A stretch of 6,896 bases of DNA from Planctomycetota bacterium (GTDB taxonomy: Bacteria; Planctomycetota; UBA1135; GCA-002686595), in NCBI GenBank assembly GCA_029212955.1, contig JARGOW010000208.1, positions 1 to 6,896 of the forward strand, written 5' to 3'. The notes under the pieces were generated by a model. That model saw only the letters and a list, made by a program, of their open reading frames with translations. It was not told the origin of the DNA and did no database searches. The position numbers and the translations under genes were made by a program. This document shows, piece after piece, positions 1 through 5,627 of the stretch; position 1 is the first letter of the stretch; the number at the start of each line of letters is the position of its first letter.

Positions 1-194
1 CTCGTATCGCAAACGGGAATATTCCCATCCGTGGGGCCGGTGGGTGGAAGTGCTCCTGCGGGGTGCGTAGGCTTGTTTGATCGGACGGGGGAAGATCCTG
101 TCCAGCAATGAACATGCCCCACTGGGGGCTCTCCCGTGGGGGGAGGGCCGGGAGGGGACACCGCCTCATCCGAGGCCAAACATCAGGCATATCC

Positions 195-716
195 ATGCAT
201 AAACTCACCCTCGCAGCCCTTCTCTGCTGCCCGCTCCTGGGCGGATGCGCCGCTGCTGCATTGACCGCCGGCGCGGTCATTCTGAACGATGATTTCCAGG
301 ACCACTCGGTCTCGGCCACCGTTCCCTCGGACTCGAACTTCGTGTGGCACAGCGCTTTGAACAGCCTGTCGGGCATGACGCGCGCCTTGATTCACCGGGA
401 TGATGACCTGCTGCAAGCGCGCACGAACCTGGACTACGGTCAGGTGCAGATCCAGGTCAAGGAAGTCTCCGTGGGCCAAACCCAAATCACGGTGCTGGCC
501 AAAAAAGCCCTGGTCTACAGCCCCGAGCTGTCCACCCTCACCCTCGAGCGCATCGTGACCGACTTCGACAACATGCGTCGTCGCGCCACGATCTCGGCCT
601 CGGCCCCCAACCGCTCCACGGGCGGCGAGTGGCAGGACACAGTGCCCTCCAACGTGAACTGGGGCACGATCACCGAGCAAGGCGATCAAACCCAAAACCC
701 GGGAGCCCCCGAATGA
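195..716 (+). CDS. Small DUF3568-like lipoprotein, first of a tandem pair
   Basis: This 173-residue protein begins with a lipoprotein signal peptide: a basic residue (K3), a hydrophobic core, then the lipobox L-G-G-C with the acylated cysteine at residue 18. It should therefore be exported and membrane-anchored. After the cysteine comes an Ala/Gly-rich stretch, then an alternating beta/alpha pattern typical of DUF3568-type small lipoproteins, whose function is unknown. The last 45 or so residues are polar, rich in Thr, Asn, Gln and Pro, and probably disordered. The next gene product aligns with it from the cysteine onward (Ala-rich segment, G-x-V-I, acidic-Phe, then a Trp near an amphipathic helix), so the two are paralogues. 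I chose ATG 195 over an upstream in-frame ATG at 108 because only 195 puts the signal peptide at the N-terminus. Only a weak AGG lies upstream. The stop overlaps the next start (ATGA), so the two genes are probably translationally coupled. The lipoprotein call is firm; the family assignment is by pattern only. Confidence 0.75.
   Translation: MHKLTLAALLCCPLLGGCAAAALTAGAVILNDDFQDHSVSATVPSDSNFVWHSALNSLSGMTRALIHRDDDLLQARTNLDYGQVQIQVKEVSVGQTQITVLAKKALVYSPELSTLTLERIVTDFDNMRRRATISASAPNRSTGGEWQDTVPSNVNWGTITEQGDQTQNPGAPE
702..705 (+). promoter_or_regulatory. Ribosome-binding site (GGAG) of the second lipoprotein gene
   Basis: GGAG lies 7 nt before ATG 713, inside the end of the preceding gene. It supports starting this protein at the ATGA overlap rather than at the in-frame ATG at 629. 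Confidence 0.6.
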
Positions 717-1117
717 AGTTCTCCAAAGTACGCGCGCTCGGCCTCGGCCTTTTGGCATGCACTTCCTTGGCTTTGGCACCCTCCTGCCACATCGCAGCCG
801 CGGTGGGCCTGGGCGTGGTCATCAGTCAGGAGTTCTCCGAGAACGCCCACTCCTTGCGCCTGCCCGGCAACTTCGAGCAGGCCTGGGATGCCACCTACCG
901 CACCCTGGAAAACATGAGCCTGGATCCGGTCCAAGTGGACCGGGAACAAGGCCGCATGCAAGCCCACGTGCAAGGCACCAGCTACACCTGCCAAATCACC
1001 GCCCACGACGCCTACGAGACCGTACTAGCTGTCACGGCAAAGAGCCTGGGCCGCTATGAGAATGAAACCGCCCAAGCCCTGCTGTTCAAGGTGCGCAAGC
1101 GAATGGGTGGCATGTAA
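713..1117 (+). CDS. Small DUF3568-like lipoprotein, second of a tandem pair
   Basis: This 134-residue protein has a basic N-terminus (K2, K5, R7), a hydrophobic core and a candidate lipid-modified Cys at residue 25. The lipobox (L-A-P-S-C) is weaker than its neighbour's because Pro is at -2, so a secreted or periplasmic form is possible. After the Cys it has an Ala/Gly-rich segment, then a body with F-x-x-A-W-x-A-T followed by a helix and short beta strands. That layout and length match DUF3568-family lipoproteins, which have no established function. It is paralogous to the preceding protein but lacks its long polar C-terminal tail. The start lies inside the upstream stop (ATGA overlap), and GGAG about 7 nt upstream is the clearest ribosome-binding site in the window. 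A strong hairpin follows the stop, so this is the last gene of the pair's transcript. Confidence 0.78.
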   Translation: MKFSKVRALGLGLLACTSLALAPSCHIAAAVGLGVVISQEFSENAHSLRLPGNFEQAWDATYRTLENMSLDPVQVDREQGRMQAHVQGTSYTCQITAHDAYETVLAVTAKSLGRYENETAQALLFKVRKRMGGM

Positions 1118-1151
1118 GCGCGCATTGCCTGCCCGGTGATGCACCATCACG

Positions 1152-1200
1152 ATCGGCCCCGCCGCCTGGCTCTCTTCGAGCGCCTCGCTGCGGGGCCGAT
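1152..1200 (+). terminator. Probable intrinsic terminator of the lipoprotein pair
   Basis: A perfect 11-bp inverted repeat, ATCGGCCCCGC (1152-1162) and GCGGGGCCGAT (1190-1200), encloses a 27-nt loop that can pair further (GGCTC with GAG..CC). It is followed by TTCATTT, a partial T-tract. It begins 34 nt after the stop of the second lipoprotein gene. A smaller hairpin, GTGATG/CATCAC (1136-1150), sits just before it. The T-tract is only on the + side, so it most likely acts on the lipoprotein transcript and not on the converging fur transcript. Confidence 0.65.
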
Positions 1201-1355
1201 TTCATTTCCGCTCCCAGCACCGGGGGTGACGTCCTCAGTGGACCTGGGGCAAAGTCTGGAGCTTGAGCTCCTATTCGAAGAAGCCCACCCACCTCCGATC
1301 GCGGCCATGGGTTAGGTCCCTTAGGATCCCATTCGGCTCCTCGCCTCCCGCGGGC

Positions 1356-1829
1356 TTACTTGGTTTCCGATTCCTTGCCCTGGCTTTCGCGCTTCTCCTG
1401 ACAAGGACCACAAAAGCCCGAGAGGCGTAGCACGTGACTCACCAACGTGAAGCCCTTGGCGGCGGCCGCTTTCAGTTGCAGTTCCTCGATCTCGTGGTCC
1501 TGGAACTCGTCGATGCGGCCGCAGGACATGCAAACCAGGTGGTCGTGGTGTTCGTGTCCGAGCACATGTTCGTACACCATGCCCCCATCGCCCGTATCCA
1601 GGCCGGCCACAAATCCACCACGGCTGAGCACCTCTAGAGTCCGGTACACGGTGGCGCGGCTGACCTGGGGCCCCTCTTCTTCGCGCAGCCAGGCGTAAAG
1701 CGTATCTGCGCTGAAATGGTCGTGGGTGGCATACACCCGGTCCAAAATACGTCGACGTTGGGGCGTCAACTTCAAGCTTTCGCCCTTTAGGAACTCTTCA
1801 AACTTTTCAACGACCAGGCTGTGTTTCAA
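1356..1829 (-). CDS. fur: Fur-family metal-responsive transcriptional regulator
   Basis: This 157-residue protein is a cytoplasmic DNA-binding repressor of the Fur superfamily. Seen in the sequence: an N-terminal winged helix beginning LKLTPQRRRIL (residues 19-29); the recognition-helix motif SRATVYRTL (57-65); the dimerisation/metal domain with HEHHDHLVCMSCG (92-104); and a second CxxC, CGPC (140-143). The two CxxC pairs would form the structural zinc site. HHDH, with residues around H36-H38 and E87-H88, fits the regulatory metal sites of the family. HHDHLVC followed by IEELQ and a late Gly-Phe-x-Leu segment looks more like iron-type Fur than Zur or PerR, but metal specificity cannot be read reliably from sequence. 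Length is normal for the family. No ATG lies near the N-terminus. The frame stays open into purD, and TTG at 1829 gives the expected N-terminal length; no Shine-Dalgarno is visible. The gene follows purD by 32 nt and probably shares its transcript. No Fur box was found in the window. Confidence 0.88.
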   Translation of the reverse strand: MKHSLVVEKFEEFLKGESLKLTPQRRRILDRVYATHDHFSADTLYAWLREEEGPQVSRATVYRTLEVLSRGGFVAGLDTGDGGMVYEHVLGHEHHDHLVCMSCGRIDEFQDHEIEELQLKAAAAKGFTLVSHVLRLSGFCGPCQEKRESQGKESETK

Positions 1830-1861
1830 GGCAAGTACGGGGGCAGGGCTTTGCGGCGGGT

Positions 1862-3169
1862 TTAGTTGTCGTCGGCCTGGGTCACGGCCGGCTTTTCCTC
1901 GCGGATCACGAGTCCGATGTCCCGGCGGGCGAACTTGTCCTCCCAGCGGATTTTGTCGTAGGCCTCGTAGGCGTTCTCGCGGGCCCCTTCCACGTCCTGG
2001 CCCATGGCTGTCACGCACAGCACGCGGCCACCTGCGGTCACCACGGCACCATCCTTTTCGGCGGTGCCCGCATGGAAGACCACCACGTCATCCACCTCGT
2101 CGGCCTGGCGCAGGCCTTCGATCACATCGCCCTTGCGGTAAGTGTCGGGATATCCGCCGGCACAGGCCACAACGCCCACGCAGGGCCGCGGATCCCATTC
2201 GGGCGGCGAAACGGTTTCGAGTTCCCCCTTAGCACAGGCCAAGAGCACCGGAACAATGTCCGACTTCCAGCGGCGCACGAGCGCTTGGGTTTCCGGATCG
2301 CCGAAGCGCACGTTGTACTCCACCACGCGCGGTCCGCCTTCAGTCATCATCAATCCCACGAAAAGCACCCCGTGGAAGTCGATGCCCTCCTGGCGCATGG
2401 CGTGCACCGTGGGGATCAGGACCCGTTGTTCGATTTGACGGTGCAGGCGGGTGGAGATTTCACGCACGGGGGACAGCACTCCCATGCCACCGGTGTTGGG
2501 ACCCTTGTTGCCCTCACCGACCTGCTTGTGGTCTTGCACAGTTTCCAGGATCAGGATCGTACGGCCATCGATGATGGCGAAGACGCTGGCTTCCTCGCCT
2601 TCCATGAATTCCTCCACCAGGATGCGCATGCCGGAATCCCCGTGGCGCTTCTCTTCCATGATGGCATCCACGGCGGCGCGGCCCTCTTCCAGGTCGGCAC
2701 ATACGTAGACTCCCTTGCCCGCGGCCAGACCATCGGCTTTCACCACCTGGGGCCAGGTGTCGCAGTTCTCCAGGTAGCCCTTGGCGGCTCCGGAACGATC
2801 GAAGGTGCGCGAGGCTGCGGTGGGAATGCGGTGCCGTTCCATCAGGTCCTTGGAGTACACCTTGGACGATTCGAGGCGGGCTCCTTTTTTGCCCGGCCCA
2901 AAGACCGGAACCTTGGCTTCTCGAAGGACTTCGGCCAGGCCCGCGTCGAGCGCGTCCTCGGGACCGATCACCACCAAGCCAATGTTCTCGCGGCGCACCA
3001 CCGCCAGGAGGCGGTCCACATCCGTGGCCTGAACGGCCACATTGCGGGCCACGGTGGCGGTCCCCGCGTTGCCCGGGGCACACAGGACTTCATCCACCAT
3101 CTTCGACTTGGCGATTTTCCAACAGAGCGCGTGCTCGCGCCCACCACTTCCCACGACCAGTACCTTCAT
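1862..3169 (-). CDS. purD: Phosphoribosylamine--glycine ligase (GAR synthetase)
   Basis: This 435-residue cytoplasmic enzyme catalyses ATP-dependent ligation of glycine to 5-phosphoribosylamine, the second step of de novo purine synthesis. It is full length for the family. Seen in order: the N-domain loop GSGGREHA (7-14); GPGKKGARLESSK (91-103) at the start of the ATP-grasp region; KADGLAAGKGV (144-154), the ATP-binding glycine loop; EEFMEGEEASV (186-196); GPNTGGMG (223-230); and EYNVRFGDPETQ (284-295), carrying the metal and phosphate ligands. The C-terminal domain ends with the usual RRDIGL (415-420). The ATG at 3169 is the family-typical start (M-K-V-L-V-V-G). No clear Shine-Dalgarno precedes it. 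The upstream neighbour, tRNA-Pro, is divergent. The downstream neighbour, fur, is 32 nt away on the same strand. Nothing is missing or broken. A 416-codon open frame on the opposite strand is a high-GC shadow. Confidence 0.97.
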   Translation of the reverse strand: MKVLVVGSGGREHALCWKIAKSKMVDEVLCAPGNAGTATVARNVAVQATDVDRLLAVVRRENIGLVVIGPEDALDAGLAEVLREAKVPVFGPGKKGARLESSKVYSKDLMERHRIPTAASRTFDRSGAAKGYLENCDTWPQVVKADGLAAGKGVYVCADLEEGRAAVDAIMEEKRHGDSGMRILVEEFMEGEEASVFAIIDGRTILILETVQDHKQVGEGNKGPNTGGMGVLSPVREISTRLHRQIEQRVLIPTVHAMRQEGIDFHGVLFVGLMMTEGGPRVVEYNVRFGDPETQALVRRWKSDIVPVLLACAKGELETVSPPEWDPRPCVGVVACAGGYPDTYRKGDVIEGLRQADEVDDVVVFHAGTAEKDGAVVTAGGRVLCVTAMGQDVEGARENAYEAYDKIRWEDKFARRDIGLVIREEKPAVTQADDN

Positions 3170-3300
3170 ATTTGGTGTCGAGTCCCAGACTCGGAGGCCC
3201 GGTTCGAGGGCCTGAGCGGGAACCTTAACCTACCCCCAGAAGAACTCCAACCCCTTCTTGCTCCCCCCCAGCCCCGAAGTTCGCTATCCTGGCGCCCGTT

Positions 3301-3376
3301 CGGGGAGTACCTCAGTTGGTAGAGGCGTAGCTTTGGGAGTTACGAGTCGTGGGTTCGAGTCCCATCTCCCCGACCA
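3301..3376 (+). tRNA. tRNA-Pro(UGG)
   Basis: A complete 76-nt cloverleaf can be folded by eye. The acceptor stem CGGGGAG (3301-3307) pairs perfectly with CTCCCCG (3366-3372), followed by discriminator A and encoded CCA (3374-3376). The D stem is CCTC/GAGG with loop AGTTGGTA. The anticodon stem is GTAGC/GTTAC with one G-T pair. The anticodon loop TTTGGGA gives anticodon TGG (3334-3336) with G at position 37. The T arm is GTGGG/CCCAT with loop TTCGAGT. The first base pair C1-G72 and G37 are characteristic of bacterial proline tRNAs. It would read CCA and, with a modified wobble base, other CCN codons. TATCCT at 3285-3290 is a possible -10 element but lacks a well-spaced -35. The gene is divergent from purD. 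Confidence 0.96.
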
Positions 3377-3377
3377 T

Positions 3378-3410
3378 CCGGGCCCTCCAACGGGCCTGAA
3401 GGCCCCCCGG
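3378..3410 (+). terminator. Possible weak terminator or processing hairpin after tRNA-Pro
   Basis: Immediately after the tRNA CCA end, CCGGG (3378-3382) can pair with CCCGG (3406-3410), and inside it GGGCC (3392-3396) pairs with GGCCC (3401-3405) around a TGAA loop. No T-tract follows, so this is either a weak or factor-dependent terminator or just a GC-rich 3' trailer. Confidence 0.3.
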
Positions 3411-3536
3411 GGCAAGGATTGGATTGAATTCTCCAATCGCGGGGATCCCGGGTCCGTACTCAGGACAGAATCGAGCTCCCACCGTACGCGCATGGGAACC
3501 GTCAAACCCCGGACCGCCCCCCTGCCCACCACGCCC

Positions 3537-4034
3537 ATGATGCCCCGCTCTTTGGTCGCCATCCTTTGGCTGCTCCTCGGCTGCCATGTTCCGCTTGGGC
3601 CGGATCCCGCGGGGGACTCGGCACGCGCCCCGGGGATCAACGCCCCCGCAAGCGAAAACCAGGGCTCGGCCAAGCAGACCGCTTGGCGCAAGCCCTCCAA
3701 CCGGGGTCCGATCCTCATCGGTGTGGTCACCGATCCCCAAGGAACCCCACTCCCGCGGATCCAAGTCACTCCCCACGCGGGCATGGCCACCCGCTTCCCC
3801 GAATCGCCCGTCGAAACAGACGACAAGGGACGCTACCGCCTGGTCCCCCTTGGAGGCCAATCCCTGCCCGGCGGTCCAGGCCAATCCAACTACCGTTGGA
3901 TCGGTGTCTGCGTAGGCTCCCTAAATGCCAGCGGCAACCCCGCGGAACTCCTGCCCTGGAAAGACGTGCGAGTGTTGGACGAGCCCGGAATCGTGGTGCA
4001 AATGGATTTCATTTATGACCGTGAGCTGAAGTGA
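3537..4034 (+). CDS. Short lipoprotein with carboxypeptidase-regulatory-like domain
   Basis: This protein has 165 residues. The N-terminus has R4, a hydrophobic core (residues 6-14) and the lipobox L-L-G-C with Cys16, so it should be a membrane-anchored lipoprotein. Residues 17-57 are rich in Pro, Ala, Gly and Ser and look like a flexible linker. From residue 59 it follows the carboxypeptidase-regulatory-like pattern (CarboxypepD_reg): G-V-V-T-D-x-x-G-T-P-L, a beta strand, then T-D-D-K-G-R-Y-R-L-V-P-L at about 94-105. That fold is a small transthyretin-like beta sandwich found as an accessory domain in exported bacterial proteins. No catalytic domain is attached, and no function can be given. 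Two ATGs occur in tandem (3537 and 3540). Upstream in-frame ATGs at 3492 and 3258 would bury the signal peptide or run through the tRNA. No Shine-Dalgarno is visible. It starts 160 nt after the tRNA and stands apart from its neighbours. Confidence 0.72.
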   Translation: MMPRSLVAILWLLLGCHVPLGPDPAGDSARAPGINAPASENQGSAKQTAWRKPSNRGPILIGVVTDPQGTPLPRIQVTPHAGMATRFPESPVETDDKGRYRLVPLGGQSLPGGPGQSNYRWIGVCVGSLNASGNPAELLPWKDVRVLDEPGIVVQMDFIYDRELK

Positions 4035-4454
4035 TCCGATCGTGAGGGATTTAAGGCCTCGCCCAACATGTTCGTGGGGCTGCGGCCGCGCAAGGTGTGA
4101 GCTCCATTCACTTTCCGACTCCACCGATGCAACGCTACGGCGCGTTCTGGTGAAGGCGAGCGGTCGGATGGACGATGGGAGGGCAGCAAGGAAGGGCCGA
4201 CCCGCCTTTTGACTGGTTTGGCAAGCAGACTTTCCTTGCGGCGGTGAGTTTGGACTCCACTCGCTCGTCTACGGGGCGAGTGGGGTCCGTTTCCCTTGAC
4301 GGCGTTGCGGATCTCCTCCAACATAGCTACACAATCCCAGAGATGCGTAGGAGCTACGCTCGGCACGTTTTATCTCCTGATGCACCGCGCGCCGGTTCCC
4401 TAGGGACCAGCCCACGCCGGGCGGTTTGGCCCGCAGTTTCTTCTTCGCCGCAAT
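4035..4454. other. 420-nt intergenic region with several inverted repeats
   Basis: I see no convincing gene here. The open frames that cross it have atypical Arg/Ser/Pro-rich composition and no recognisable family. It does contain structure: GCAAGGAA (4186-4193) with TTCCTTGC (4232-4239); a 13-bp stem at 4252-4288; and GCGTAG/CTACGC around GAG (4345-4359). It could hold a terminator for the upstream lipoprotein gene, a 5' leader for the 72-residue gene, or a small RNA. No known RNA family was recognised, and the tmRNA, RNase P and SRP RNA signatures I looked for are absent. Confidence 0.5.
4252..4288 (+). terminator. Strong hairpin with short T-run, possible terminator
   Basis: GGACTCCACTCGC (4252-4264) pairs with GCGAGTGGGGTCC (4276-4288) over 13 bp with a single T-G wobble, around an 11-nt loop. 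GTTTCCCTT follows on the + strand. It lies 218 nt past the stop of the upstream lipoprotein gene, far for a simple terminator, so it could instead be part of a structured RNA or leader. Confidence 0.45.
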
Positions 4455-4673
4455 ATGAAGCAATCCCTCGACGCCCTTCACGATGCTATCGACCGTTCCA
4501 CCACCAGCGGCGAAACGGTTCCCCTCGACTTGGAGGTGGACCACACCACGCTGGAAGCGCTGGCCACAGAGTTGGGCTGCTCGATCACTTTTGTGGAATT
4601 GCCCGAGGGCGGAAGCCGAATCGACGGCAAGGGGCCGAGCGGCGAGTTCACCCTGCGTTTGGTGAAAGGCTAG
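4455..4673 (+). CDS. Small uncharacterised protein (72 aa)
   Basis: I do not recognise this protein. It is 72 residues, slightly acidic, with no signal peptide, membrane segment or cysteine motif (a single Cys at about residue 42), so it is probably cytoplasmic. The N-terminal third looks like an amphipathic helix. The rest suggests a compact alpha/beta fold: a beta segment (V-P-L-D-L-E-V), a helix (T-L-E-A-L-A-T-E-L-G), then two or three strands ending at the C-terminus. Codons show GC-rich third positions and sensible composition, which supports a real gene. No Shine-Dalgarno precedes the ATG. A hairpin begins 8 nt after the stop, which also argues that it is a genuine short transcription unit. 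Confidence 0.6.
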   Translation: MKQSLDALHDAIDRSTTSGETVPLDLEVDHTTLEALATELGCSITFVELPEGGSRIDGKGPSGEFTLRLVKG

Positions 4674-4680
4674 GGCTTCA

Positions 4681-4701
4681 GCGAGGACTGGGAATCCTCG
4701 C
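4681..4701 (+). terminator. Hairpin after the 72-aa gene, probable terminator
   Basis: A perfect 7-bp stem, GCGAGGA (4681-4687) and TCCTCGC (4695-4701), has a 7-nt loop and starts 8 nt downstream of the TAG stop. The following bases (CTTGGGACG) contain only a short T pair, so termination strength is uncertain. Position and perfect pairing favour a terminator. Confidence 0.5.
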
Positions 4702-4740
4702 CTTGGGACGAACATCGGCCCGCGGCTCCTTGTCATATCG

Positions 4741-4779
4741 GCCCGTCGAAACCAGGGAACCATTTCGACTCGCCCGGGC
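4741..4779. repeat. Inverted repeat upstream of the TfoX-like gene
   Basis: GTCGAAA (4745-4751) and TTTCGAC (4763-4769) form a perfect 7-bp inverted repeat with an 11-nt loop. An outer GCCCG (4741-4745) can alternatively pair with CGGGC (4775-4779). It lies about 55 nt before the TACAAT box and could be an operator or an RNA hairpin. Its role is unknown. Confidence 0.4.
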
Positions 4780-4820
4780 AATCGCTCCCCGGCCCCGCTC
4801 CCAATCCATGGCGAGCGCGC

Positions 4821-4826
4821 TACAAT
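4821..4826 (+). promoter_or_regulatory. Candidate -10 element for a leaderless transcript
   Basis: TACAAT matches the sigma-70 -10 consensus at five of six positions and ends 6 nt before ATG 4833. Transcription would begin at or next to the A of the start codon, giving a leaderless mRNA. No good -35 hexamer is seen 16-18 nt upstream, and no Shine-Dalgarno exists for this gene, which is consistent with a leaderless start. Confidence 0.45.
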
Positions 4827-4832
4827 CGGCCC

Positions 4833-5516
4833 ATGGCCGAAAAAGCAAAAAGCGAAACCCGTGTGCTCTACGAGAAGCTCATGGACACCCAGCCCGACTT
4901 CCGAATCAAGGGGAAAGCGAGCGCTTACACCTCGCTGAATGGACACATGTTCAGTTTCATCACCAAGGAGGGAGGCCTGGCGATTCGTCTTAGCCCCGAG
5001 GATCAGCACGCGTTCCAAAAGAAACACCGCTCCGGTCCGGTCATTCAGCACAACTCGACCATGCGTGGGTATGTACACGTGCCGGAAAGCTTGCTGAAGC
5101 GCACCTCCGCGGCGGCCAAAGTGCTACAAGCCAGCATCGACCACATTCGATCCCTGGACCCCAAGCCCACGGCCAAATCCAAAACCAAGGCGGACTCCCG
5201 CAAGAAAGTGGCCCAAAAGAAAGCGGAGAAAAAGAAAGCCACCAAAAAGAAAGCGAGCAAGCAGGGGGCGACAAAGAAAACCGCTTCGAAAAAGAAGAAG
5301 TCCACCGCCACCAAGCAGGCCGCTGCAAAGAAAGCTGCCGGCAAGAAAGTGAGCCCGAAGAAGACAAAGTCTGCCGCCTCCACCAAAGCTTCCAAGGTCC
5401 GCAAGGCCGTAAAAAAGAAGGCCGCGAAAAAGGCCGCAGGCGCGAAAAAGAAAGCTTCGCAGAAGCCTGGCAAAGCCAAGACAAAGCCCAAAAAGAAAGC
5501 CGCCGCCGCAAAATAG
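4833..5516 (+). CDS. TfoX-N-like domain fused to a lysine-rich histone H1-like tail
   Basis: This 227-residue protein has two parts. Residues 1-109 resemble the TfoX/Sxy N-terminal fold: an N-terminal helix, G-K-A-S-A-Y-T-S-L-N-G-H-M-F-S-F, a strand pair with L-A-I-R-L-S, then M-R-G-Y-V-H-V-P and a C-terminal helix. The match is by overall pattern and is moderate, because the M-F-G-G of many members is absent. Residues 110-227 are low-complexity Lys/Ala/Ser/Thr repeats with about 48 lysines in 118 residues and almost no acidic residues, like bacterial histone H1-like or AlgP-type tails. Such tails bind DNA or RNA nonspecifically. No signal peptide is present, so it should be cytoplasmic or nucleoid-associated. 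A nucleic-acid-linked role is inference; TfoX itself is a competence regulator in gammaproteobacteria, but that role should not be transferred. ATG 4833 is supported by the TACAAT box just upstream. The gene appears monocistronic. Confidence 0.8.
   Translation: MAEKAKSETRVLYEKLMDTQPDFRIKGKASAYTSLNGHMFSFITKEGGLAIRLSPEDQHAFQKKHRSGPVIQHNSTMRGYVHVPESLLKRTSAAAKVLQASIDHIRSLDPKPTAKSKTKADSRKKVAQKKAEKKKATKKKASKQGATKKTASKKKKSTATKQAAAKKAAGKKVSPKKTKSAASTKASKVRKAVKKKAAKKAAGAKKKASQKPGKAKTKPKKKAAAAK
5160..5513 (+). repeat. Low-complexity lysine-codon repeat region
   Basis: This stretch encodes the lysine-rich tail and contains many imperfect copies of AAGAAAGC or AAAAAGAAAGC separated by Ala, Ser or Thr codons. 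The plus strand is unusually A-rich and C/T-poor compared with the rest of the window. Such repeats tend to vary in length between relatives through slippage. Confidence 0.75.
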
Positions 5517-5627
5517 GCATCGTTTGGGACCACGGAGGATCGCCCCTGGCCCGAAAATCTGAGAAACCGGTGCATCCAAGGCCCGGGTTCAGGCGAATGG
5601 ATTTCCGTACCCAAAGCACGGATTCCC

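Noticed and set aside
2..70. A possible C-terminal fragment of an upstream gene on the + strand (22 codons, TAG at 68-70).
   Set aside because: The composition is plausible, but it is too short to support. Another frame is open even longer (to TGA at 109-111), and no family is visible.
116..145. GC-rich hairpins (GCCCC/GGGGC and CTCTCCC/GGGGGAG) before the first lipoprotein gene.
   Set aside because: The pairing comes from runs of C and G, and no T-tract or known regulatory motif accompanies it. This is not enough to call a terminator or riboswitch.
1258..1271. The small inverted repeat GGAGC-TTGA-GCTCC as a terminator for fur.
   Set aside because: The stem is only 5 bp, no T-tract follows on the - strand, and it lies about 85 nt past the fur stop.
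2072..3322. A 416-codon open frame on the + strand opposite purD.
   Set aside because: It is antisense to a fully conserved purD, His/Gly/Ala-rich with no family resemblance, and runs into the tRNA. It is a typical high-GC shadow frame.
4061..4067. GCCCAAC, resembling an integron attC core site (RYYYAAC).
   Set aside because: No matching GTTRRRY partner or attC-like imperfect palindrome lies at suitable spacing, and no integrase is present.
4175..4993. A 272-codon + strand frame across the intergenic region and the 72-aa gene.
   Set aside because: Its composition is Arg/Ser/Pro/His-rich, it overlaps two better-supported genes in other frames, and it has no signal, domain or ribosome-binding site.
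4269..5078. A 269-codon - strand frame.
   Set aside because: It is a shadow of the 72-aa gene and of the TfoX-like gene, and no motif was seen.
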